A stretch of DNA of 64,000 bases from Candidatus Planktophila lacus (GTDB lineage: Bacteria; Actinomycetota; Actinomycetes; Nanopelagicales; Nanopelagicaceae), in contig NZ_CP016783.1 in assembly GCF_002288385.1 (NCBI RefSeq), positions 62,001 through 126,000 on the forward strand, given 5' to 3'. Both the position numbers and the translations under genes were made by a program. Of this stretch, positions 1 through 7,407 are shown piece after piece. A model generated the notes under the pieces. The model was given only the letters and a program-made list of their open reading frames with translations, was not told where the DNA came from and made no database searches. Position 1 is the first letter of the stretch; each line of letters begins with the position of its first letter.

Positions 1-195
1 ACTTTGACCGAAGCTATACATAAACTTAAAAGCGAAGTCACCGTTATAACTATTGCTCATAGACTGTCAACGGTTGTTAACTCTGACAAAGTTTGTTATA
101 TAAATTCAGGAAAGTTAATAGCCTTTGGTACGTTCTCAGAAGTACGTAAACAAGTTCCCGATTTTGATACTCAGGCAAGATTGATTGAGAGTTAA
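1..195 (+). CDS. ABC transporter ATP-binding protein, C-terminal fragment
   Basis: Only the last 64 codons are present; the frame is open at base 1, so the gene begins outside the window. The visible part is the end of an ABC nucleotide-binding domain: the switch (H-loop) histidine is in TIAHRLST (His at fragment residue 20), followed by the usual strand and turn ending in SGKLIAFGTFSEV. This AHRLST form is typical of exporters in which membrane and ATPase domains share one chain. The stop lies 3 bases before the next start, so the two genes are probably co-transcribed. Export of a glycan or lipid-linked glycan is inferred from the sugar methyltransferase neighbour only. The stretch is clearly AT-rich compared with DNA after base 1090. 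Confidence 0.85.
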   Translation, partial: TLTEAIHKLKSEVTVITIAHRLSTVVNSDKVCYINSGKLIAFGTFSEVRKQVPDFDTQARLIES

Positions 196-198
196 AGC

Positions 199-1086
199 AT
201 GCCATTATTAATGTATTTAAAATCTTACAGTGAGTTCATGTTGGATCTCCCACACAGGCTTAAAGCGATAGTGTCAAGACGCATTAGTAGAAGATCAAAA
301 TTTTCGCAATCCAACGATCAAAGCGATAGTGAAATTACTCGATATTCAAGAACAATATGGAAGTTTATTGAGAATGAAAAAACTTTTAATAAATTCAGGC
401 GCAACTTTTACTATAGGCAAATTTTAGAGCACGTGGATTTTAAACTAGGGAAAGATTACTTGAGCAAAATTCAGAGTATCGAACCTTCGTTTCTCCCAAA
501 TAACTACAATTCAATAAAGAACGATAAAATTGGAAAACCTAGACGTTATCAATTTAGAAGCTGTGGTTCAATCAGTCCCACAACTCTACGGTATATCTCT
601 GTGATGCTTGAATTGAAAAAACTTTTTGATTTAAAAGGGCCAATTAAAGTGGCTGAAATCGGCATTGGCTACGGTGGACAGTTTGTACTAATAAATGAAT
701 TTATGAATGTAGAGAGCTACTCCGCTTTTGATTTACCGCAAGTACTAGAACTTTCAGAGAAATTCATTTCTTCGGTTTCGAAGACTGACAATTTTGTAAA
801 GAAGGATATTTACAATGTTGAATCAGAGCCTTTTGACTTGTTAATCAGCAATTATGCGTTCTCTGAGCTTCCCATTCACATCCAACGTGAATACGTAGAA
901 AAGATTATTTCACGTGCAAAAATGGGGTACATGATTATGAACAGCGGAAAAACGGATTTAACAGGACGCTCGGCTGGAAAAATAAGTTTGTCTGAACTTC
1001 AGGACAGCATCACTGGTCTTGAAGTTCTTCAAGAGATTCCTCTAACTGGTGCAGATAATTATCTTTTGGTTTGGGGTCGCTCATAG
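199..1086 (+). CDS. Putative sugar O-methyltransferase
   Basis: A 295-residue protein resembling the putative sugar O-methyltransferase family found in surface-polysaccharide loci. The SAM-binding motif I is VAEIGIGYGGQF (about residues 150-161), followed by an acidic/hydrophobic motif around SAFDLPQVLEL and the family-like stretch LLISNYAFSEL (about 213-224). The conserved RSCGSISPTTLRY segment before motif I also fits this family. It would methylate a hexose of a surface glycan; the substrate cannot be read from the sequence. Codon use is AT-rich with many AAA and ATA codons, unlike the genes from base 1090 on, as expected of a variable glycan island. It converges on the helicase gene with a gap of only 3 bases. 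Confidence 0.75.
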   Translation: MPLLMYLKSYSEFMLDLPHRLKAIVSRRISRRSKFSQSNDQSDSEITRYSRTIWKFIENEKTFNKFRRNFYYRQILEHVDFKLGKDYLSKIQSIEPSFLPNNYNSIKNDKIGKPRRYQFRSCGSISPTTLRYISVMLELKKLFDLKGPIKVAEIGIGYGGQFVLINEFMNVESYSAFDLPQVLELSEKFISSVSKTDNFVKKDIYNVESEPFDLLISNYAFSELPIHIQREYVEKIISRAKMGYMIMNSGKTDLTGRSAGKISLSELQDSITGLEVLQEIPLTGADNYLLVWGRS

Positions 1087-1089
1087 TTT

Positions 1090-3123
1090 TTATCTCGGTC
1101 TGCGACGTCTTTCGGATGAATTTGGGCGGGGTTTTCTAGAACCTCGATTTGGCCCCTTACTTTCAACTACCGGTGTCACATATGGAATACCTGAAGGTTC
1201 TTGAGCTCCCGTGATTCGCATTAAATCCTGATCCAATGGTTTAACGCCAACGAACTTAGGTGTTACCCCAGCACGTGAAGTTAGGCTTCCAACAGATTTC
1301 TGCTGCTTTGTTGTAGCAAGAGTTACAACAGCGCCAGCTTCACCAGCGCGAGCTGTACGTCCTGAACGGTGTAAGTAATCTTTATGATCCGTTGGTGCAT
1401 CAACATGAACCACGAGAGATATGCCATCTACGTGGATTCCGCGCGCTGCAACATCTGTTGCAACAAGTGCTGCATTGGGCAATTGCTTGAAGAGTGCGAG
1501 AGTGCGAGTACGAACAGCTTGTGACTTGCCGCCATGAAGCGCACCAACTGGCACCCCCGCATGGGCAAGTTTGTCGGCTAAGCGATCTGCCCCTCGTTGG
1601 GTTTTTACAAAGAGAATCGTTTTTCCGTTACGTGCGGCTATTTGGTTCGTGATGTCATCTTTATCTCCAGGATGCATAACAAGTACGTAGTGCTCCATCG
1701 TTGATACAGATGCACGGTCATTTTGAAGAGAGTGAGTCTTCGGATTATTCAAGTACTGGCGAACTAAAGCGTCAACACCACGATCGAGGGTTGCCGAGAA
1801 GAGAAGACGCTGTCCATTTGGCTTTGCTTGGTCGAGAATTTCTTTAACAACTGGCAAGAAGCCCATGTCAGCCATTTGATCAGCTTCATCAAGAACCGTT
1901 ATTTCTAGATCATCCAATTGCACTTCTCCCTTATTAAGTAAATCAATAAGGCGGCCAGGTGTTGCAACAAGAATCGCAGTTGCTTTGCGCATCGCAGTTA
2001 TCTGCTTTGCATAAGGCATTCCACCGGCGATAACTACAGAATCATGTCCGATTGTACGCGCAAGCGGTGTTAGAACTTCATCGATCTGTTGTGCAAGTTC
2101 GCGAGTTGGTGTTAAAACTAAAGCCAACGGCTTGTGTGGTTTAGCCGCTTTCCCGCTGATATTTGTGAGCAGAGCAAGGCCAAAAGCAAGTGTTTTACCT
2201 GATCCTGTTTGTCCGCGACCAAGGATGTCATGGCCGGCAAGAGCATCAGGAAGTGTTGCAATCTGAATTGGGAATGGGTGTGTGATTCCTTGTGCGTTAA
2301 GGGCATTAGCCAGTGCAGGAGCAATTCCTAGATCACGGAAAGTAGTTGTTACTTCTGATAAAGGAGTTGCGTCAATCAAATTAGCATCAGCTAAGTTCGC
2401 AGAGATGTAATTATCATCTGCACCGAAATCTACTACTGCGTTGTTATGAGTCTTAAATGCTTTGCGATCATCGCGAGCGTATGCAGGTGAATCGTTGCGA
2501 CGATCACGAACTGGCTTTGCAGGACGCTCTGCGCGGTAGTTGGATGCAGATACATCTGGTGCAGATTTATGCTTTGCAAAAGTTTGTATTGAAGGTGCAC
2601 CTGGCTTGTATTTCTCGCGCTTGCCAGGGATAAAGTTTGGGCGGCCGTCATCTGTGCGAGCAACTCGTTCTTTAGCTGCGCCACGACGAGTTGTTGGACG
2701 GGTATCTGGCTTCTTGAATTCTGGACGTGCTGTGCGTTCGTTTCGATCTGAAACAAATTTCTTGGCACGTGACTCTGGCTTAACGATTTCTTCACGAACT
2801 TCTCGTGGCTTTGATGCTGTCTTTTCTTGATAACGCTTTGCACGCATCTTTGAACGCTCTGTTAAGCGAGCGTCTTTCTTAGAAAGAGTTGATGTATCAA
2901 TATCTGAATAACGCTTTGTTGATGGCTTGCTTGCTGGTTTTGTTGAAGATGCTTTAAATGGTTTAGCTGCTGTGCCTTTACGTGCTGATTTTTCTGCACT
3001 TGTGTGGCGAGGCTTTGAAACAGGAGTTCCAGTTGAAGATTTCTTGGCGCGGGGTTTGCCGGCTTTGGCAGATGCTGCTCTGCGGGCTTTTCCGGGCGCG
3101 GTTGTACGTGGCTGTAGAGACAT
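1090..3123 (-). CDS. DEAD-box ATP-dependent RNA helicase with long basic N-terminal region
   Basis: With the ATG at 3123 the protein has 677 residues. The helicase core follows a basic, low-complexity N-terminal half (about residues 1-250, rich in Lys, Arg, Ser, Ala, Pro). Q-motif region FPIQIATLP is near 285, Walker A GQTGSGKT near 304-311, PTRELA near 340, DEAD at 412-415, SAT near 443-445, and motif VI HRSGRTARAG in the last 140 residues; the tail ends in an Arg run. Such proteins remodel RNA, for example in cold response or ribosome assembly. An in-frame start at 3240 would add 39 residues, but those lack helicase-like character, and a 12-bp hairpin lies just before the 3123 start, so I prefer 3123. 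Confidence 0.9.
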   Translation of the reverse strand: MSLQPRTTAPGKARRAASAKAGKPRAKKSSTGTPVSKPRHTSAEKSARKGTAAKPFKASSTKPASKPSTKRYSDIDTSTLSKKDARLTERSKMRAKRYQEKTASKPREVREEIVKPESRAKKFVSDRNERTARPEFKKPDTRPTTRRGAAKERVARTDDGRPNFIPGKREKYKPGAPSIQTFAKHKSAPDVSASNYRAERPAKPVRDRRNDSPAYARDDRKAFKTHNNAVVDFGADDNYISANLADANLIDATPLSEVTTTFRDLGIAPALANALNAQGITHPFPIQIATLPDALAGHDILGRGQTGSGKTLAFGLALLTNISGKAAKPHKPLALVLTPTRELAQQIDEVLTPLARTIGHDSVVIAGGMPYAKQITAMRKATAILVATPGRLIDLLNKGEVQLDDLEITVLDEADQMADMGFLPVVKEILDQAKPNGQRLLFSATLDRGVDALVRQYLNNPKTHSLQNDRASVSTMEHYVLVMHPGDKDDITNQIAARNGKTILFVKTQRGADRLADKLAHAGVPVGALHGGKSQAVRTRTLALFKQLPNAALVATDVAARGIHVDGISLVVHVDAPTDHKDYLHRSGRTARAGEAGAVVTLATTKQQKSVGSLTSRAGVTPKFVGVKPLDQDLMRITGAQEPSGIPYVTPVVESKGPNRGSRKPRPNSSERRRRPR

Positions 3124-3131
3124 AGAAATGC

Positions 3132-3165
3132 ATACCAATCGAGACGACAAGCGCGTCTCGGGTAT
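3132..3165 (-). promoter_or_regulatory. Hairpin in the 5' leader of the helicase gene
   Basis: Arms ATACC (3132-3136) plus CGAGACG (3140-3146) pair with CGTCTCG (3154-3160) plus GGTAT (3161-3165): 12 base pairs interrupted only by a 3-base AAT bulge, with a 7-base loop. On the minus strand the hairpin ends 8 bases before the ATG at 3123. No T-run follows, so it does not look like a terminator. It may control translation or mRNA stability; that is inference. Confidence 0.6.
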
Positions 3166-3429
3166 GACCTCGAATGGGCCAGGGCGGTGATAAGACTCGC
3201 AAGTAAGTGGCCATTTGGCGCACTTTGGGGGGAATTTCATCGATGCGCGGTGCGTCGATGGCTTAAGGGTACCTTGCTTTGAGCGTGGGTATTTACCACG
3301 GGTTGAGACTTGGTGAAATGTCCGTTTTGTCCCTTCCCCGCTACATCTGGGGCTAGGATTCGTAGAAGGCTATAGAGGCACCGACGGGTGTTTCTGAAGT
3401 AAAAAACCGGTTAAGAAAGTAGTCCCAAA
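3166..3429. other. Intergenic region between divergent helicase and sigma-factor genes
   Basis: Together with the hairpin this leaves about 306 bases without a gene. It holds a TAGGAT box at 3354-3359, a possible -10 for the sigma-factor gene with a leader of roughly 60 bases, a second TATAGA at 3371-3376, and an 8-bp palindrome AACCGGTT at 3406-3413. No convincing RNA gene or ORF was seen. Confidence 0.4.
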
Positions 3430-4797
3430 GTGGCATTTAAGAAGTCTGCAGCCTCTGCAGGTCCTCGCGTGTGGACCGTCGCAGAGCTCGGTGCTTTCTA
3501 CACAGAGCACCGTTCAGAGCTTCTCGCCCACGCAAACCGCGTTCTAAAGGATTCCGCTAAGGCTGAAGAAATCACCCAAGATGCCTTGATTAAGTTCATG
3601 CTCGCAGCCCCAGAGCTTGAATCAAATGACCATGCACTTTCATATTTGCACCGCACTATCGAAAACCTCTGCATTGACTTGTTCCGCCTAGAAGGCCGCC
3701 GTCCTAACCTTGTGGTTATCGATGATGCACAGGCTGAAGTCGAAGCCGCATGGCAGGTAGACGGCGATCACTCACAAGCACTTTCTGCTGCTGAAGACGC
3801 AGCAATCATTCGTCAAGCTTTGGCACTTCTTTCTCCTGCAGAGCGCGCAGCGCTAGTTATGTGGGAAATGGAAGGCCGTTCAACTGAAGAGATCGCAGCA
3901 GAACTTGGTATCAAGGAATCTGCCGTGCGCCATACTGTTTCTCGCGCTCGCACTTCCCTTCGCCGCGTTCTTTCAGAGCTCGTTATCGACGAAGAGCGTG
4001 GCCTAACAGCGCTCGACATGCTTTCTACTACTTACAAGAAGGCAGCAGAGCTTGCCCAAAAATCTTCCAAGGTTGCACTTTCACTCCTATTAGTTGTGAC
4101 TGCTTTCCTTGGCTTTAACTCAATGACCGGCCGCGAAGGCGTAACCATTACCCCTTCTGCTCCATCAGAGATCGCATCTGGCCCAGTTGCTGGTTCATCT
4201 GATGCGGTTGCTCCGGTCGAGGCAAGCACCCCAACACCTTCTATTTCAATGCCAGCTAAGAAGTCCAGCACCATGGTTTCTGGCGTGGCAATCAAGTCAG
4301 CCAAGCTGGTATTCCCAGGCTTGGATGAAAAGGGCATCCCGACAGGTTTCACTGTTGCGACCCAGGAAGGCTCCCTAGGCACAATCCGCGTCAATAAAAA
4401 TACGCCGGTAGCCACTGAAGCCGGAACAGAGTTGACCACCCAAGCCATAACCGCGGTCGGTGGCCCAAATGTGATGATCTCTCAGAGCATCACAGTGGAT
4501 GGCAACGGCACCACTTACCTCGTAAATGGGGTTTCAGCTGGTGTTGCAGGAAGCTGGACCCCACTCAACCTAGGCGCCACAACGGCCGATTTTGAGCGGA
4601 TGTCCAACGGGCAGTACCTTGTGACCGTTAGAATTCTCGTAGTCTCAACCCCAACTTCAGAGTTCTATATCCCCGTGGGCAACCGCGGCTTCGACCTTAC
4701 AGGTCCTATCAAGTCGATAACAACTCGACTAGTTCTTAATGCAGGTAAGACACAAATTTTGGCTCAGTCAATTCTTGTGACTGAAGACAAGAAGTAA
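3430..4797 (+). CDS. ECF-type RNA polymerase sigma factor fused to a membrane segment and exported domain
   Basis: GTG start, 455 residues. Sigma region 2 spans about residues 20-95 (ANRVLKDSAKAEEITQDAL, then the DLFR segment) and region 4 about 130-180 (LSPAERAALVMWEMEGRSTEEIAAELGI, with the helix-turn-helix ending in RARTSLRR). Ordinary ECF factors stop near residue 180-200. Here a hydrophobic helix follows (VALSLLLVVTAFLGF, about 215-232), then a Ser/Thr/Pro-rich linker and about 200 residues that should lie outside the membrane and match no family I know. No anti-sigma gene is adjacent. The next gene is a large S-layer-like protein, so it may regulate envelope genes; that is inference. 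A weak AAAG stands before the start. Confidence 0.85.
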   Translation: MAFKKSAASAGPRVWTVAELGAFYTEHRSELLAHANRVLKDSAKAEEITQDALIKFMLAAPELESNDHALSYLHRTIENLCIDLFRLEGRRPNLVVIDDAQAEVEAAWQVDGDHSQALSAAEDAAIIRQALALLSPAERAALVMWEMEGRSTEEIAAELGIKESAVRHTVSRARTSLRRVLSELVIDEERGLTALDMLSTTYKKAAELAQKSSKVALSLLLVVTAFLGFNSMTGREGVTITPSAPSEIASGPVAGSSDAVAPVEASTPTPSISMPAKKSSTMVSGVAIKSAKLVFPGLDEKGIPTGFTVATQEGSLGTIRVNKNTPVATEAGTELTTQAITAVGGPNVMISQSITVDGNGTTYLVNGVSAGVAGSWTPLNLGATTADFERMSNGQYLVTVRILVVSTPTSEFYIPVGNRGFDLTGPIKSITTRLVLNAGKTQILAQSILVTEDKK

Positions 4798-4817
4798 AAG
4801 GTAAAACGGTGAAGCAC

Positions 4818-4997
4818 GTGAAATTTCACCTAAATAGATTTCTCCGTCGCGTCCGGATACACGGCGGGGAATTTGATACATCAGCACGTGCGATGTATCG
4901 AGTGAGTGAAAAAGGCTCTCTCATGTCATATGAGAAGGCATTTAACACTCGAGCCGACCTGCGGATCGTCCGTAGATCGACTATCGAAAGGAAACAA
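4818..4997 (+). promoter_or_regulatory. Structured 5' leader of the S-layer-like gene
   Basis: The 200 bases between the sigma-factor stop and the secreted-protein start hold several inverted repeats: a 12-bp palindrome GTGAAATTTCAC (4818-4829), arms GATACATC (4875-4882) and GATGTATC (4892-4899) around an inner GCACGTGC, and TCTCAT/ATGAGA arms (4919-4924, 4930-4935). A Shine-Dalgarno-like AAAGGAAA ends 5 bases before the ATG at 4998. Long stable leaders are known for abundant surface-layer mRNAs; applying that here is inference. Confidence 0.5.
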
Positions 4998-7283
4998 ATG
5001 TCTACAAAGACAACTTTCAAGCGCATTGCGCTTGTAACTGTTGCTGCGTTGGGCTTCGGAACGATGGCATCAGTATCGCCAGCGTCTGCAGCTTATTCAA
5101 CGTTGACTTCAGTAAAGGTTTCTGACGCAACCGTTTACGGTTACGTTGGCGACACATTAACTGCTGCTATTAAAGTAACCGCAGCTGGTGCAACAGGTGG
5201 CATTCTTGTTGCTGCTGATGACACAGTCACACTGACTGCAAAAATCACCAGTGTCGCTTCATCAGCCTTGGCAGCGGTTACCACCGGTGTTGCTGCTCAG
5301 TCTGTTGATTCAGCTACAACTGATTCAGCTACTTCAGTGCTAGATATGGTTGCAGTCGATAAATTCAGATTCGTTGAATCATCAACTGCAGCAACCAGCC
5401 TTGTTGGTACAAGCATTGCATCACTTGGTACAATGCGCATTTCAGTTGAAGATACAACAACTGTTCCAGCAACGGTCGGCTCTTTGGTCTTCCGTCCTTC
5501 AACACCTGGTACATACAAGATCACAGTTACTCCAACAAACGTACAGGCTGGTGTAACACCAACTTATACAGCTGGCGTAATCACATTCGTAGTTCTCTCA
5601 GCTGGTGCAGCTACCGGTGATGGTGGAGTAGCAACTCCATTCAACACTGCTGGCGGCGTTGCTGGTGCAGGTAACTACAACCAGGTCAAGGTGACTGGTC
5701 AAAATGGCACAACAGCGCTAGGAACACGCGTTGTTGTAACTGGTTCAACAATTGATGCAGCCATTACCGGATCAACACTTTCATCAGATAAGACAACGTT
5801 GACAATCGCTGGTAAAACTGATGGATCAGCTACACAGGGTCTAATCAACGTTCTAACACCAACAGCTGGAACTATCACAGTAAATACTTACCGTGAAACT
5901 GCAGTTGGTACGTACTCAGCTACAGCTGATTCAACTGTGACAATCACAGTTCGTGCAGCTGCACTTTCAGGTACAGCCACAACTAACACGACATACATGT
6001 CAACAGCAGAAGCAACAGTTCCTACTGATGTTACTGATGCTGCAGTTGTTGCTCTAACTTCAGTACCTTCAAAGACATCACTTGCTGATGCTGATGCAGT
6101 GGCTCGTATTCAAGTAATTCAATACGATGCTCTCGAGGCAGTAGCGTCTTCATCAAAGACTTTGGCTGTTACAGCTGAAATCACTGGTGCAGGTCGCATC
6201 GGTACAACTGATTCAGCTTCAGATGCAACTTCAGTTATTGCAGTTCCAGCAGGATCTTCAACAACTACTCAGGCTGCAACTAAGGACTTCTACGTCTTCT
6301 CAGACGGTCGTTCAGGTGAAGCAACAATCACAATCAAGGTTGGCGGAGTCACAACGTTGACTCGTAAGGTTGCATTCTTCGGAACAGCAACACAATTGAA
6401 GCTAGTTGCAGCTACTGCAACTGCTCCAAACCCAACTAAGTCATACCTCGCAGTTGGCGGAACAATGGATATCTCTGTTCTTCCTTATGACGCTAATAAC
6501 GTCAAGTTAACTGCAGCAGCTGTTACAGCAACAAGCGAAACAGCAACAATTGCAACAGTAGTTACAAAGGCTGGTTCAACCGGTGTTGTAACAGTTACTG
6601 GTGTAGCTGTAGGTAAGACAAACATCACCATCAAAAATGGTGTACTCGGAACTTTGGTTGTTCCAGTTGAAGTTACAAAGTCAACAGGTGTTGCAAAGCT
6701 AACACTTGACAAGACTTCAGCACAGCCAGGCGAGAAGGTCACATGGACTATCACAGTTACAGACTCAAACGGTCGCCCAACTGCTGATGGAACAAGCGTT
6801 GCACTCTTCTCATCAATTACTTCAAACATGGTAGTTACCGGTCTTCCAACAGGAACCGAAACAATCACTGGTGGAGTTTCAACTGGTTCATTCTTTGCGC
6901 CAACATCTGGCTCAGGAACACTAACAATCACTGCTAAGCAGGGCACAGCCCATGACACATACATCGCAGGCCTAAAGGCCGCTACAGCTGCTGGTACTAC
7001 ATACACAGCTGTTTCAGATGTTGTTGAATTGGCTATCGTCAACGCAGCAGTAGATGCAGCAGCAGCTGCAGCAGAAGAAGCAACAGCAGCGGCAAATGAT
7101 GCTACTGATGCAGCTCTATCTGCAGCAGAGGCGGCAGAGGCGGCAACAGCTATGGCACAAGAGGCCGTAGATGCAGTTGCTGAGCTTTCAGCATCAGTCA
7201 CTAAGTTGATCTCAGCACTTCGTGCACAGATCACTACATTGACTAACCTCGTAGTAAAGATCCAGAAGAAGGTAAAGGCTTAA
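4998..7283 (+). CDS. Secreted S-layer-like protein with Ig-like repeats and Ala-rich C-terminal helix
   Basis: 761 residues from the ATG at 4998, preceded by AAAGGAAA. The N-terminus is a signal peptide (KRIALVTVAALGFG, likely cleavage after PASA near residue 31). The mature chain is Thr/Ala/Ser/Val-rich with beta-sandwich spacing; bacterial Ig-like (Big) signatures appear around residues 470-560 (LAVGGTMDISVLPYDANN to AVGKTNITIKNG) and 565-610 (LTLDKTSAQPGEKVTWTITV). The last 80 residues are different: an Ala/Glu-rich helix (AAAAAEEATAAANDA, AAEAAEAATAMAQEAV) and then a leucine/valine-rich coiled-coil-like end. Codons are strongly biased (GCA, ACA, GTT), as in highly expressed genes. The frame stays open 63 codons upstream, but those lack a signal peptide. 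Surface-layer function is inferred from composition and size. Confidence 0.75.
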   Translation: MSTKTTFKRIALVTVAALGFGTMASVSPASAAYSTLTSVKVSDATVYGYVGDTLTAAIKVTAAGATGGILVAADDTVTLTAKITSVASSALAAVTTGVAAQSVDSATTDSATSVLDMVAVDKFRFVESSTAATSLVGTSIASLGTMRISVEDTTTVPATVGSLVFRPSTPGTYKITVTPTNVQAGVTPTYTAGVITFVVLSAGAATGDGGVATPFNTAGGVAGAGNYNQVKVTGQNGTTALGTRVVVTGSTIDAAITGSTLSSDKTTLTIAGKTDGSATQGLINVLTPTAGTITVNTYRETAVGTYSATADSTVTITVRAAALSGTATTNTTYMSTAEATVPTDVTDAAVVALTSVPSKTSLADADAVARIQVIQYDALEAVASSSKTLAVTAEITGAGRIGTTDSASDATSVIAVPAGSSTTTQAATKDFYVFSDGRSGEATITIKVGGVTTLTRKVAFFGTATQLKLVAATATAPNPTKSYLAVGGTMDISVLPYDANNVKLTAAAVTATSETATIATVVTKAGSTGVVTVTGVAVGKTNITIKNGVLGTLVVPVEVTKSTGVAKLTLDKTSAQPGEKVTWTITVTDSNGRPTADGTSVALFSSITSNMVVTGLPTGTETITGGVSTGSFFAPTSGSGTLTITAKQGTAHDTYIAGLKAATAAGTTYTAVSDVVELAIVNAAVDAAAAAAEEATAAANDATDAALSAAEAAEAATAMAQEAVDAVAELSASVTKLISALRAQITTLTNLVVKIQKKVKA

Positions 7284-7311
7284 TTAGCCTTGATCTTCTA
7301 AAGATCTAGAA

Positions 7312-7356
7312 CCGAAACCCGGTCCCTCTTCGGAGGGGCCGGGTTTCGGCCTTTCT
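7312..7356 (+). terminator. Strong intrinsic terminator after the S-layer-like gene
   Basis: A near-perfect 17-bp stem (7312-7328 with 7333-7349, one T-G pair) is closed by a TTCG tetraloop in C(TTCG)G context, an exceptionally stable loop. CCTTTCT follows. It lies 28 bases after the stop codon. Confidence 0.9.
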
Positions 7357-7394
7357 AGGGCAAGTTTGTGGGAGGTTTGTTACTGAGTAGAAAG

Positions 7395-7400
7395 TAAGAT
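7395..7400 (+). promoter_or_regulatory. -10 box, leaderless promoter of the O-antigen ligase gene
   Basis: TAAGAT stands 7 bases before the ATG at 7408, the spacing expected when transcription starts at the start codon. No Shine-Dalgarno sequence is visible. Confidence 0.55.
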
Positions 7401-7407
7401 TGGGCTT

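Noticed and set aside
2433-2843. 136-codon frame inside the helicase gene on the same strand
   Set aside because: It is a second frame in the low-complexity N-terminal region and has no family character.
4809-4997. 63-codon upstream extension of the S-layer-like gene
   Set aside because: It has no signal peptide, contains the inverted repeats of the leader, and the ATG at 4998 has both a ribosome binding site and a perfect signal peptide.
6485-7234. A 249-codon open frame on the minus strand inside the S-layer-like gene
   Set aside because: Its Ala/Val/Ser composition mirrors the repetitive GCA/ACA codons of the plus-strand gene; no start signal, family motif or independent spacing supports it.
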